A DNA stretch of 64,000 nucleotides from Actinoplanes sp. SE50/110 (GCF_900119315.1 NZ_LT827010.1:7868001-7932000); one strand, 5' to 3'. Numbered from the stretch's first letter, positions 8,289-18,299 are shown. The notes: generated by a model not told the origin, from the letters alone. Program-made: numbers and translations.

Positions 8289-10229
8289 TCAGCCGGCGTT
8301 CTGCAGCTCGTCGGCGAGCGCGGCGATCTCCTCGACCGCGGCCGCGAGCTCCTCGGCCCCCTGCGCCTGCTCCCGGGCCGCGGTGGAGGCCTGCCCGGCC
8401 AGTTGTTCGGCCTGGTTCGCCGAGGCGGAGATCTGCTCCAGACCGATCTTCACCTCGCCGAGCACCTTGGCGATCTGCTCGGCGCCCTCGCGGACCTCCA
8501 GGTTGCCGCCGCGGACCTGCTGCATGTCCCGCTCGATCTCGTCCAGCCGGGCGGTGGTGGCCTTCGCCGTCTCCACCTCGGCCAGCGACATCCGGCTGGT
8601 CTCCTCCAGGTCGCCGCGGACCTCGACGATCCGGTCCTGCACCGCCTTGACCAGGTCCTTGATCCGGTCCGCGTTGTCGGCCGAGTCCCGGGCCAGGTTC
8701 CGGATGTCGGTGGAGACCACCGCGAAGCCCTTGCCGAACTCGCCGGCCCGGGCCGACTCGACCGAGCCGTTGACGGCGAGCATGTTGGTCTGGATCGAGA
8801 CGTTCGCGATGGCGTCGACGATCTTGTCGATCCGGCGGGAGATCTGCTCCAGCTCGGTGACCTTCCGGACGTTCTCGATGCCCTCGCGGGCGGCCCGGCC
8901 GATCGCGTCGATCATCGAGTCGACCGCCTCCTTGTTGGCGGCGAGCATCTCCAGAATGGTGTCCGAGCGTTCCACCGCGGCGCCACCGCGATCGGCGGAG
9001 AGCTGGGCACCCTGCTCGATCTGGGTGACCAGCACCGAGGTCTGCTCGCCCTTCTCCGCCGCGGTCCGGGCCCCAGTGTTGATCTCCTTGATCGCCACGT
9101 TGATCTGGTTGGCCGCGCGGTTGATCTCCTCGACCGCCGCGGAGAGCTCCTCGGCGGCCGACGCCACGTCCTCGGCGCTCTTGGCGATGTCGGTGCTGCT
9201 GCGCAGCGTCTCGGAGACCTCGGCGAGCGCCTCGGCCGCCTGCTCACTCTGCCGCAGCGCCTGGGTCTGCTGACCGACCGTCTGCAACGACTCCTCACAG
9301 GCCGCCGACTGCTGCTCGGCCGCCGCCGCGATCTCCTCGGACCGCTGCTTGGCACTGCCCGCGGACCGCTTGGCCTGCTCAGCCGCGGCCGCCATCTCGG
9401 TCGCGCCGGCCATGATCGTGCCCATGTCGGCCCGGATGGTCTCCAGCTGCGAGGTGATCGACTTGCCCTTCTCCGCCTCGCCCCGGGCCGTCTCGGCGGA
9501 GGTCTGCACCGCGCCGGCGATCTCGGTGACCGAGTTGCGCACCTCGTCGATCAGGTCGCGGATCTGCCGGGCGCTGCGCTCACTGGTCTCGGCCAGGGTG
9601 CGCACCTCGTCGGCGACCACCGCGAAGCCCTTGCCGTGCTGCCGGGCCCGGGCCGCCTCGATCGCCGCATTCAGCGCGAGCAGGTTCGTCTGGTCGGCGA
9701 TGTGCGCCACCGTCTTGACGATCTCACCGATCTCGTCAGCCTGCTTCTCCAGCTCGGAGATGGTGACGACGGACTCGGTCTGCCGGGCCGAGGCGCTCTC
9801 GACGTTGGTGAGCAGCCCGACGATCCCGGACCGGGTCTCGTTGAGCAGCACCTGCAGGGCCTGGCTCAGGTCGGCGACCTGGCGGGTGGTCGACTCCTGC
9901 CGGTTGACCCGGTCCTCGATCTGGTTCATCGCGGCCAGGCTCTGCTGCGTCGCGCCGGAAGCCTCTTCGGCCCCCGCCGCGATCTGCTGCATCGAGTCGG
10001 TGAGCTGCCGTGAAGCCTCCGCGGCCTCGGCGTTCTGGGCGGAGATCTCGGCGGTCGCCGCCGCGATCCGCTCGGCCGCCTGCTGTTGTTTGGCCACCGA
10101 ACGGGCCTGTCGCCGATTGGCGTCGCCGTCCGGTGCCCGGGCGGTGCGGCTGGCAGTGGTGGCGGGCGCCGGACGGGCGGCCCGCGGGGCTTCGGTCGTC
10201 CGCCCTCCGGTGGTGCTGGTGAGGGGCAT
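8289..10229 (-). CDS. Cytoplasmic methyl-accepting chemotaxis protein with two signalling tips
   Basis: The 646-residue protein is almost wholly helical, has no membrane segment, and opens with a basic Ala/Pro/Thr-rich stretch of about 45 residues. Two MCP signalling-tip motifs are present. The first, at about 175-215, contains DQTNLLALNAAIEAARA and GKGFAVVADEVRTLAE. The second, at about 475-515, contains IQTNMLAVNGSVESARAG and GKGFAVVSTDIRNLA. The second copy is more diverged. Start at 10229 has SD GGGAGAA; a longer reading to 10310 lacks an SD. It is the first gene of the operon, so transcription probably begins in 10230-10470. Two tips suggest two CheA/CheW docking points in one chain, which is inference. 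Confidence 0.92.
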   Translation of the reverse strand: MPLTSTTGGRTTEAPRAARPAPATTASRTARAPDGDANRRQARSVAKQQQAAERIAAATAEISAQNAEAAEASRQLTDSMQQIAAGAEEASGATQQSLAAMNQIEDRVNRQESTTRQVADLSQALQVLLNETRSGIVGLLTNVESASARQTESVVTISELEKQADEIGEIVKTVAHIADQTNLLALNAAIEAARARQHGKGFAVVADEVRTLAETSERSARQIRDLIDEVRNSVTEIAGAVQTSAETARGEAEKGKSITSQLETIRADMGTIMAGATEMAAAAEQAKRSAGSAKQRSEEIAAAAEQQSAACEESLQTVGQQTQALRQSEQAAEALAEVSETLRSSTDIAKSAEDVASAAEELSAAVEEINRAANQINVAIKEINTGARTAAEKGEQTSVLVTQIEQGAQLSADRGGAAVERSDTILEMLAANKEAVDSMIDAIGRAAREGIENVRKVTELEQISRRIDKIVDAIANVSIQTNMLAVNGSVESARAGEFGKGFAVVSTDIRNLARDSADNADRIKDLVKAVQDRIVEVRGDLEETSRMSLAEVETAKATTARLDEIERDMQQVRGGNLEVREGAEQIAKVLGEVKIGLEQISASANQAEQLAGQASTAAREQAQGAEELAAAVEEIAALADELQNAG

Positions 10230-10471
10230 GGGTGATTCTCCCGTCTGAGTCCGGTCGGTCCGGCGCACGACAGCGCACGAAACCAGGTCCACCTCGATCG
10301 CAGAGCGCAACGCCCGGCCCGGTCACCGGGCTAGACACCGCCCCCGACCAGGCAAATCCTGGCATCGATCAGCGGAGCACCGCCGAGCTATTGAGCCACT
10401 CCGATCCAACGGACGGACGTTTGCCGGGTCCCGCCTGGGGCATTCCCGGCCCGACCATCACGGAGGTGCAC

Positions 10472-10714
10472 ATGAGCAGCGAAGATTCCGACCTGTCCAG
10501 CACGGTCCCGGCCGGCACCGATCCGGAGGAACTGCGCAACGGCGGCCCGTCGACCGGCGGGCTGATGACCACCACCGGCGGCACGGCGGGACCGGCGAGT
10601 TTCCCGAACCGGCCGCGCACCGGACCCGGCGTGGCGCCGACCACCACCGGCGACGCCACCACCGGGGCGCTGCGGACCCCGGCCGACGAGTACACCAGCG
10701 ACCAGGCCGGCTGA
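10472..10714 (+). CDS. Small low-complexity hypothetical protein
   Basis: An 80-residue open frame with a strong SD (GGAGGTGCAC before ATG). It is rich in Thr, Gly, Pro, Asp and Ser (for example TGGLMTTTGGTAG and APTTTGDATTGALRTP) and has no hydrophobic segment or known motif. It is likely acidic and disordered. It lies between the divergent chemotaxis operon and dtd and is 63 bases upstream of dtd, so it could share a transcript with it. Function is not recognised. Support comes only from the start signal and the orderly frame. Confidence 0.5.
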   Translation: MSSEDSDLSSTVPAGTDPEELRNGGPSTGGLMTTTGGTAGPASFPNRPRTGPGVAPTTTGDATTGALRTPADEYTSDQAG

Positions 10715-10777
10715 CCGGTCGGCTACCGTCGGTATCCGAGTCGCCGCGACCGGCGCGGCGCTCGGAACGGTGGTGGC

Positions 10778-11200
10778 ATGCGGGCGTTGGTGCAGACGGT
10801 GAGCCGGGCGAGCGTCACGGTCGACGACGAGATCGTCGGATCGATCACCGACGGGCTGCTGGTGCTGCTCGGCGTCACCCACGACGACACCCCGGCGAAA
10901 GCCGCCGACCTGGCCCGCAAGACCTGGGAGCTGCGCATCCTGGACGGCGACCGGTCGGCCGCCGACGAGAACGCGCCGCTGCTGGTGGTGAGCCAGTTCA
11001 CGTTGTACGGCGACGCGCGCAGGGGTCGCCGGCCGAGCTGGATCGCGGCCGCCCCGGCCGAGGTGGCCGAGCCGCTGGTCGTCGCCTACGCGGAGGCGCT
11101 GCGCGCCCGGGGAGCGACGGTGGAGACCGGCCGCTTCCGGGCGCACATGCTGGTCGAGAGTGTGAACGTCGGACCGCGCACGATCCTGCTGGAGCTCTAG
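10778..11200 (+). CDS. dtd: D-aminoacyl-tRNA deacylase
   Basis: The 140-residue protein matches the DTD family in length and motifs. MRALVQTVSRASVTV opens the first strand, SQFTLYGD (about 74-81) is the active-site Thr/Gln region, and a C-terminal NVGP loop carries the Gly-Pro signature used to exclude L-amino acids. It hydrolyses D-aminoacyl and glycyl-tRNAs in the cytoplasm. The loop reads GPRT where many homologues have a hydrophobic residue after Pro. The stop codon overlaps the stop of the convergent spo0M gene within one CTAG. Confidence 0.95.
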   Translation: MRALVQTVSRASVTVDDEIVGSITDGLLVLLGVTHDDTPAKAADLARKTWELRILDGDRSAADENAPLLVVSQFTLYGDARRGRRPSWIAAAPAEVAEPLVVAYAEALRARGATVETGRFRAHMLVESVNVGPRTILLEL

Positions 11201-11982
11201 AACAACCCGCGGCGGCGGGCGGACTGCCGCAGCCAGTCGTCGAGCTGCGCGGTCCAGTCCACCCGGTCCACGGTGGCGTAGTCGACGTCGAAGCTGCCGA
11301 AGGCGTCGTGCCCCTCGGTGAACAGGCCACCGCGCTTGTCCAGCTCCAGCACCACCTGCAGACGCCGGGGCGTGGGCAGGAAGGTCAGCTCCAGCTGATT
11401 GATCCCGGACGCGTACTGCGCCGGCGGGTGGAACTCGATCTCCTGGTAGAACGGCAGCTCCTGCTCGACCCCGTAGACCCGGCCCCGTTCCACGTCGGCC
11501 TTGTGGAAGCGGAAACCCAGCCGCAGCAGGGCCTCCAGGATCCGTTCCTGGGCGGGTAGCGGGTGCACCTGCACCGCGTCCAGGTCGGACTTGTCCACCG
11601 CCCGGGCCACCTCCAGCTCGGTCGCCAGGCCCATCGTCATGCCGTGCAGATGCTGGCCGTACAGCTCGGTGATCGGGGTCTGCCAGGGCACCTCGAAGCG
11701 GAACGGCACGTCGTGCCGGGCGCCCGGCTCCAGCCGGAACGAACCGGTCAGCCGCTGCCGGTGGAACTCCTGATTGGTCTGGTACTCGTTGTCGCCGGTC
11801 TCCACCTCGACCCGGGTCATCAGGCCGACCGCGACGTACTCCACGTCGACCGCGTGGTCACCGCCGGCGATGTGGACGTTTCCCGCCAGGAAGCCGCCGG
11901 GAAAGCAGTTCGGATCGGTCAGCACGGTGTCGACGGACGGCCCGCCCACCCCGAGTGCCTGCAACATCCTCCGGAAGACCAC
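11197..11982 (-). CDS. spo0M: Sporulation-control protein Spo0M
   Basis: The 261-residue protein matches the arrestin-like SpoOM family. The N-terminus MVFRRMLQALGVGGPSVDTVL and the segment GGFLAGNVHIAGGDHAVDVEYV form the first beta sandwich, and DVPFRFEVPWQTPITELYG is a conserved core. The last 20 residues are Arg-rich. Start is GTG at 11982 with an AAGGGG SD; the ATG five codons inside lies directly on a GGAGG and is less likely. The family affects sporulation in Bacillus and is common in spore-forming actinomycetes, where the mechanism is poorly defined. It is transcribed divergently from the sigma-factor gene, with 190 bases between. Confidence 0.9.
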   Translation of the reverse strand: MVFRRMLQALGVGGPSVDTVLTDPNCFPGGFLAGNVHIAGGDHAVDVEYVAVGLMTRVEVETGDNEYQTNQEFHRQRLTGSFRLEPGARHDVPFRFEVPWQTPITELYGQHLHGMTMGLATELEVARAVDKSDLDAVQVHPLPAQERILEALLRLGFRFHKADVERGRVYGVEQELPFYQEIEFHPPAQYASGINQLELTFLPTPRRLQVVLELDKRGGLFTEGHDAFGSFDVDYATVDRVDWTAQLDDWLRQSARRRGLF

Positions 11983-12172
11983 GGCCCACCCCTTCGTCGG
12001 TCTTGCACATTATCCGTTTCACCCGGCCTTGTCGGCTTGCGGACTTCAGGGTTCTCCCTGATTCATGCCACCTGGACGCTGGCCTCACCTCCGCTTAACG
12101 CGCGGGCGACGAAGCTTCTGGTCACCGGCACGGATGCGGCTGGTAGGCACGACGAACGGGGAGGGGACTCAA

Positions 12173-13162
<990 letters not shown>

Positions 13163-13177
13163 CCTCTCTGACCGCTA

Positions 13178-15724
13178 TCACCGCAGGCGGCGCGGCCCGG
13201 TGTCCGGACGGACGCCGGGCTCGCCCCATTCCGCCGCGGCGTGCAGCACGGAGAAGCCGTCCGGCCGGGCCAGCACCGGGTTGAGCAGCAACGACCGGAT
13301 CCGCGGGCGCTCGTCGGCGAGCCGGCCGACCCGCAACAACAGGTCGATCAGAGCGGCCCGGTCGACCGGGGTGGACCCCCGGTAACCGTGCAGCAGCGGG
13401 GCCGCGCGCGGCTCGTCGACCAGCGCCTCCGCGGCCCGGTCGGTCAGCGGGGCGGCCCGCCAGGCCAGGTCGCCGAGCAGCTCGCTGGCCACCCCGCCGA
13501 GACCGAAACCGACCACCGGGCCGAACGCCGGGTCCTCGACCACCTCGACGACGCAGGCGACGCCCGGGGCGACCATGGTCTGCACCAGCACCTCCGGGCC
13601 GAAGGCCGCGGCGAGGTCGCGATACGACGTACACAGGTCATCCTCATCCTGAATGGCCAAGCGGACCGCGCCGAGGTCGATCCGGTGCCGCAAGCCGCCA
13701 CCGGCCGCCTTGAGCGCGACCGGATAGCCCAGCGCGTCCGCGGCGGCGACCGCCTCCCGCTCGGAACCCGCCAGGGTCGACGGCACCACCTCGACGCCGT
13801 ACGCGGCGAGCAGCTCCGTCGTGCTCTCGGCGGCCTCCGCGGCGGCCGGATCCAGCCCGGACAGCGCGGGCATCCGCCCCGGCGGGCGGCGCAGCCACTC
13901 GGCGTAGTTGACCACCCGGGTCAGCGCCCGGACCGCCTCCTCGACCGACGGATAGACCGGAACCCGCGGCGGCACCCGGCCGAAGACCAGCGTCGCCACC
14001 GTCGGTTTCTCCCCGGCCAGCGCCACACTGCCCAGCGCCGCCGCGAAATCCGCGTCCTCCTCAGACAGCTGCTGGCCGGGCACCAGCGGCGCGAAAACCA
14101 CCACCAGCGCGTCCACCCGGTCGTCGACCGCCGCGTCGGCCAGCGCGTCGGCCAGGTCCTGCGCGGTCGCCATCGGGCTCAGATCGTGTGGATAGCCCTC
14201 GGCCACGGTCAGCCCGGCCGCCCGGCAGGCCACCTCGGCCAGCGCCGCCAGCGCCGACGAGTTGCCGACCACGGCCACCCGGCGCCCGGCCGGCAACGGC
14301 TGATGGGCCAGCAGCATGCCGACGTCGAAAAGCTCCTGCACGGTGTCCACCCGAATCACCCCGGACCGGGCGAACAGCGCGGTCACCGCGTGCGCGTCCG
14401 GCCCCGGCAGATCGCCGGCCAGACCCGGCGGACGGGTCGCCGAGGCCACCGCGACCACCGGTTTCTCCCGGCTCATCCGGCGCGCCAGCCGGGCGAACTT
14501 GCGCGGGTTGCCGAACGTCTCCAGATAGAGCAGCACCACGTCGGTGCCCGGATCGTCCCGCCAGTACTGCAGCAGATCGTTGCCGGACACGTCGGCGCGG
14601 TTGCCGGCCGAGACGAAACTCGACAGGCCCAGCCCGCGCCGATCCGCCTCGGCCAGCAGCGCCACCCCGAGCGCACCGCTCTGGGCGAAGAAGCCGACCC
14701 GACCGGCGGCCGGCAGCCGGGGCGCCATGGTCGCGTTCAGCCGGACCGCCGGATCGGTGTTGGCCAGCCCGAAACTGCTCGGGCCGATCACCCGCAGGCC
14801 GGCCGCGTGCGCGGTCTCGATCAGCGCCCGCTGCCGGGCCGCGCCGTCCGGCCCGGCCTCGGCGAACCCGGCGCTGCCGACCACCACGCCGCCCGCCCCC
14901 GCCGCCGCCGCGTCGGCCAGGGCCGCCGCGACCCGCTCGGCCGGGACCGCGATCACCGCCAGGTCGATCGGTGCGCCGGCCTCCGACGCTTTCCGGTACG
15001 CGGTCAGCCCGGCCACCGTGGGCGCCGTCGGATGCACCGGGACGACCGCGCCGGTGAACCCGCCGTCGCGCAGATTGCCCAGCATCGCGGCGCCGATCCC
15101 GTGCCCGCTGGCGCTCGCGCCGTAGATGGCGATCCCGCGCGGGGCGATCAGCCGGGCGATCGACCGGGACTCGGTCAGATGCTCCCGGGACTCCTGCACC
15201 TCGCGCGACTTCTCGGTGGGCGCGATCGGGAAACCCAGGTGCACCACGCCGTCGGCGTACCGCCGCTGCACCGAATAGCCGGAATCGCCGAAGACCCGCA
15301 GCATGCCGCCGTTCTCCGGGAGCACCTCGGCGACGAACCGGGTGATCCCGTGGTCCCGGGCCGCCTCGGCCAGATGCTCCAGCAGCACCGAGCCGATCCC
15401 CCGGCCCTGCTGGGCGTCCTCCACCACGAACGCCACCTCGGCCTCCGGCGAATCCGGGCCGAGCCGCTCGTAGCGGCCCACCGAGGTGATCCGGCCGTCC
15501 GCGGCGACCGTGACGAACGCCTCGCGGTCCCGGTGGTCGACGTTGACGAAGCGCTGCAGATCGCGTTCCGGAATCCGCGGATAGGGCGAGAAGTACCGCA
15601 GATACCGGGTGCGGTCGCTCATCCGGGAGTGGAACTCCACGATCGCCGGCGCGTCGGCCGGCCGGATCTGCCGCAGGTGCACCGCGGTGCCGTCGGCGAG
15701 CAGGACGTCTGCGCTGCGCTCCAT
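13178..15724 (-). CDS. GNAT plus NDP-forming acyl-CoA synthetase-like protein (Pat-type lysine acetyltransferase)
   Basis: The 848-residue protein joins an N-terminal GNAT domain (about 15-165, with acetyl-CoA loop VVEDAQQGRGIGSVLLEHL) to an ADP-forming acyl-CoA-synthetase-like region. That region has a CoA-binding fold from about 195 (GIAIYGASASGHGIGAAML), a succinyl-CoA-ligase-like segment (about 345-500) and an ATP-grasp part (about 640-760, LGYPVALKAAG). This architecture, with GNAT first, is that of actinobacterial Pat enzymes, which acetylate acetyl-CoA synthetase and other acyl-CoA ligases. The expected His of the synthetase active site is not obvious, in keeping with a regulatory rather than catalytic second half. 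acuC starts four bases upstream, giving an acetylation/deacetylation pair. Confidence 0.9.
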   Translation of the reverse strand: MERSADVLLADGTAVHLRQIRPADAPAIVEFHSRMSDRTRYLRYFSPYPRIPERDLQRFVNVDHRDREAFVTVAADGRITSVGRYERLGPDSPEAEVAFVVEDAQQGRGIGSVLLEHLAEAARDHGITRFVAEVLPENGGMLRVFGDSGYSVQRRYADGVVHLGFPIAPTEKSREVQESREHLTESRSIARLIAPRGIAIYGASASGHGIGAAMLGNLRDGGFTGAVVPVHPTAPTVAGLTAYRKASEAGAPIDLAVIAVPAERVAAALADAAAAGAGGVVVGSAGFAEAGPDGAARQRALIETAHAAGLRVIGPSSFGLANTDPAVRLNATMAPRLPAAGRVGFFAQSGALGVALLAEADRRGLGLSSFVSAGNRADVSGNDLLQYWRDDPGTDVVLLYLETFGNPRKFARLARRMSREKPVVAVASATRPPGLAGDLPGPDAHAVTALFARSGVIRVDTVQELFDVGMLLAHQPLPAGRRVAVVGNSSALAALAEVACRAAGLTVAEGYPHDLSPMATAQDLADALADAAVDDRVDALVVVFAPLVPGQQLSEEDADFAAALGSVALAGEKPTVATLVFGRVPPRVPVYPSVEEAVRALTRVVNYAEWLRRPPGRMPALSGLDPAAAEAAESTTELLAAYGVEVVPSTLAGSEREAVAAADALGYPVALKAAGGGLRHRIDLGAVRLAIQDEDDLCTSYRDLAAAFGPEVLVQTMVAPGVACVVEVVEDPAFGPVVGFGLGGVASELLGDLAWRAAPLTDRAAEALVDEPRAAPLLHGYRGSTPVDRAALIDLLLRVGRLADERPRIRSLLLNPVLARPDGFSVLHAAAEWGEPGVRPDTGPRRLR

Positions 15725-15728
15725 CGGG

Positions 15729-16916
15729 TCAGTCCCGGGGGTCGTACGGGTCGAGGCCGTGCAGCGGGAAGACGGCCAGGCGGGTGGCCATGATCGCGCG
15801 GTCCACCGGGTCGTCCTCGGTCGCCGGGGACCAGGCGCGGGAACTGATCAGGGCGCTGTCGCCCATCGTCTCCGGCACCTCCACCCCTGGACTGCGCCCG
15901 GCCGCCAGTCTCCGCCACGACTTCGGCGTCCGGGTCGCCGGATCCAGCGGCTCCCCGGTGACCACCGCCAGCAGGTGGGTCCAGGCCCGCGGCACCACCT
16001 CGACCAGGGCGTAGCCACCGCCGCCGAGCGCCACCCAGCGGCCGTCGCAGACCTCCTCGGCCAGCTCCCGCATGGCCAGATACGCCGCGCGCTGGCAGTC
16101 CACCGACAGCATCAGGTCGGCGAGCGGGTCCAGCCGGTGCGCGTCCGCCCCGCACTGGCTCACGATGATCTCCGGCGCGAACGCCCGGACCACCGACGGC
16201 ACCACCGCGTGAAAAGCCTTCATCCAGGCGGCGTCCCCGGTGCCGGGCGGCAGCGGCACGTTCACCGCGGTCCCCTCGGCGCCCGGGCCGCCCGTCTCGT
16301 CGCAGAAACCGGTCCCCGGAAACAGCGCCAGCGGCGTCTCGTGCAGGCTCACCGTGAGCACCCGCGGATCGTCGTAGAACATCGTCTGCACGCCGTCACC
16401 GTGGTGCACGTCGACGTCCACGTAGGCCACCCGCTGCGCGCCGTGGTCCAGCAGCCAGGCGATGGCCACCGCCGGATCGTTGTAGACACAGAACCCGGCC
16501 GCCCGCGCCGGCATCGCGTGATGCAGGCCACCGGCCACATTGACCGCGCGGCGGGCGGCGCCGTGCCAGACCGCCTCGACCGCCGCGACACTCGCACCGC
16601 AGATCCGCGCCGAAGACTCGTGCATGCCGTCGAAGACGGGGTTGTCCGGAGTGTTCAGACCCCAGCCGGCGAAGAACGGATCGATCGGCGCCTGCCGGAC
16701 CGCGTCCAGATAGTCGGGGCGGTGCACCCGGGTCAGCTCCGCCTCGGTGGCCGGCCGCGGAGTGACCAACCGCACCCCGGGGCGGTCGAGGACGCCCAGC
16801 TCACCGGCGAGCGCCATGGTCAGCTCGACCCGCACCGGATTCAGCGGGTGATCGCCCATGTCGTAGTCGAGCAGGGCCTTGTCCCAGACCACCGCCGCCG
16901 TCGTCTCGTCCGCCAT
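15729..16916 (-). CDS. acuC: AcuC-type class I histone-deacetylase-like protein deacetylase
   Basis: The 395-residue protein is a zinc deacetylase of the HDAC class I fold. It shows GGLHHAMP with the catalytic His pair, CVYNDPAVAI, VDVDVHHGDGVQTMFY (zinc Asp and His), SLHETPLALFPGTG, a later zinc Asp (CGADAHRLDPLA) and GGGGYALVEVVPRAW. AcuC proteins remove acetyl groups from acetyl-CoA synthetase and so reactivate it. Start ATG at 16916 has GGGAG nine bases upstream; the open frame continues much further but without family similarity. The pat-like gene follows directly, which supports opposing activities on shared targets. Confidence 0.94.
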   Translation of the reverse strand: MADETTAAVVWDKALLDYDMGDHPLNPVRVELTMALAGELGVLDRPGVRLVTPRPATEAELTRVHRPDYLDAVRQAPIDPFFAGWGLNTPDNPVFDGMHESSARICGASVAAVEAVWHGAARRAVNVAGGLHHAMPARAAGFCVYNDPAVAIAWLLDHGAQRVAYVDVDVHHGDGVQTMFYDDPRVLTVSLHETPLALFPGTGFCDETGGPGAEGTAVNVPLPPGTGDAAWMKAFHAVVPSVVRAFAPEIIVSQCGADAHRLDPLADLMLSVDCQRAAYLAMRELAEEVCDGRWVALGGGGYALVEVVPRAWTHLLAVVTGEPLDPATRTPKSWRRLAAGRSPGVEVPETMGDSALISSRAWSPATEDDPVDRAIMATRLAVFPLHGLDPYDPRD

Positions 16917-17042
16917 CCCGCCATGCTCCCACGGACAGCCGGGCGGACCGGAATGCTGCTCCGGTAGGGTCTTATGGGCCTTGCCCGGGGCGGATGTCAA
17001 CCCCCCGGCACGCGGTAACATCGCTGCTGGGAGGACCGCATC

Positions 17043-17732
17043 GTGAACGACCTTGTCGACACCACCGAGATGTATCTCCGGACCATCCTCGAACTCGAGG
17101 AAGAAGGCGTGCCCCCGCTGCGCGCGCGGATCGCCGAGCGCCTGCACCAGAGCGGTCCCACCGTGAGTCAGACCGTGGCCCGGATGGAACGCGACGGCCT
17201 GCTCACCGTCGAGGGCGACCGCCACCTGGTGCTGACCGAGCAGGGCCGCAGCACCGCCGTGTCGGTCATGCGCAAGCACCGGCTGGCCGAGCTGCTGCTG
17301 GTCAACGTCATCGGCATGCCGTGGGAGGAAGCCCACGAGGAGGCCTGCCGGTGGGAGCACGTGATGAGCGACTCCGTCGAACGCCGGGTCTATGAGCTGC
17401 TCAACAAGCCGACCCGGTCGCCGTACGGCAACCCGATCCCCGGCCTGGAACAACTCGGCCTGCCCGAGGACGACGCGACCCTGGAACAGCCCGGCCCCGG
17501 CGAACGCAACCTGGCCTTCCCCGGGCTGACCGGCAGCGTCGTGGTCCGGCGGATCTGCGAAAGCGTGCAGACCAACTCCGACGTGCTGCGGCAGCTGCAC
17601 GCCGCCGGGATCGACCCGGGCACGACGGTGACCGTCGCGCAGGAACGGGACGGGGTCACCATCGACAAGGCCGGCGACAAGATCAGGCTGCCGCGTGAGG
17701 TGGCATCCCGGGTGTTCGTCGCCGCCCGCTGA
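17043..17732 (+). CDS. DtxR/IdeR-family metal-dependent transcriptional repressor
   Basis: The 229-residue regulator matches DtxR/IdeR in length and layout. An N-terminal winged helix contains RARIAERLHQSGPTVSQTVARMERDGLL. A metal-binding/dimerisation domain contains CRWEHVMSDSVERR and SPYGNPIPG. A C-terminal SH3-like domain starts from about 150. Start is GTG at 17043 with SD GGGAGGA. The family represses iron uptake and storage genes when loaded with Fe(II), or manganese genes in MntR-type members. The presence of the SH3-like domain favours the iron type. No iron box was searched for here. It is divergent from acuC, with 126 bases between. Confidence 0.92.
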   Translation: MNDLVDTTEMYLRTILELEEEGVPPLRARIAERLHQSGPTVSQTVARMERDGLLTVEGDRHLVLTEQGRSTAVSVMRKHRLAELLLVNVIGMPWEEAHEEACRWEHVMSDSVERRVYELLNKPTRSPYGNPIPGLEQLGLPEDDATLEQPGPGERNLAFPGLTGSVVVRRICESVQTNSDVLRQLHAAGIDPGTTVTVAQERDGVTIDKAGDKIRLPREVASRVFVAAR

Positions 17733-17744
17733 CCCCGGTCCGCC

Positions 17745-18299
17745 CTAGCCGTCGGTGGTGTCCATCGCCTTCGCGAGCTCCAGCAGCCTGTCGTTCATCG
17801 CGGTGACCGACGAGCTCGCCGCACCCTTCTCGAAGGTGAACCGCAGCGTCTGCAACTGCTCCGCCTCGCTCAACCAGCCGATCTCCACCGTCGGGCCGTG
17901 CCCGTCGGCCGCCGGACCGGTCAGCCGATAGCCCGCCTTGCCGAGGCCCTTCAGCTTCACACCCTTCTTCGGTACGCGGTTGGCCAGGAACACCTTGGCA
18001 TCCGCCTTCGTCTCCTCGACCACCGACAGTGACAGGTCGGGCCAGGAGCCGTCGACCGTCTGCACCACGCAGGTGGACGTGTCATCCACCTGGTCGGCGG
18101 CGGCGACCGAGAACCGGACCCCGATCTTCTGCTGGATGAACGCCCAATCCCAGAGGATGCAGGCGCCGCCCGCGGAAGCCGCCGGCTGCTCCACGATGGT
18201 GACCGGCGGCAACGAGACCGGGGCGTCCGTGTCCTGCTTCTTGCAGCCCGCGGCGGCGAGCAGTGTGACGACGCCGAGCGCGGCTAGAACCGTGCGCAC
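17745..18299 (-). CDS. Hypothetical lipoprotein
   Basis: This 184-residue protein starts with GTG at 18299 (SD GGGAGGA, six bases away). It opens with a lipoprotein signal peptide, VRTVLAALGVVTLLAAAGC, with lipobox Cys at 19, so it is exported and lipid-anchored. The mature part begins with a Pro/Val/Thr-rich linker and carries two Cys (about 45 and 69) that could form a disulfide. No enzymatic motif is recognised. Its stop lies 12 bases from the convergent DtxR gene. Its 5' side faces the operator-like region at 18370-18450, so its transcription may also respond to the divergent HTH regulator. Confidence 0.75.
   Translation of the reverse strand: MRTVLAALGVVTLLAAAGCKKQDTDAPVSLPPVTIVEQPAASAGGACILWDWAFIQQKIGVRFSVAAADQVDDTSTCVVQTVDGSWPDLSLSVVEETKADAKVFLANRVPKKGVKLKGLGKAGYRLTGPAADGHGPTVEIGWLSEAEQLQTLRFTFEKGAASSSVTAMNDRLLELAKAMDTTDG

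Noticed and set aside
7416..10013. 865-codon plus-strand frame
   Set aside because: Antisense to the triple-CheW and MCP genes, with shadow composition and no SD.
10340..10430. Possible WhiG/FliA-type motility promoter before the chemotaxis operon
   Set aside because: A TCAA...GCTGATCG pair on the minus strand is only loosely similar and its 17-base spacing is too long for the usual 14-16.
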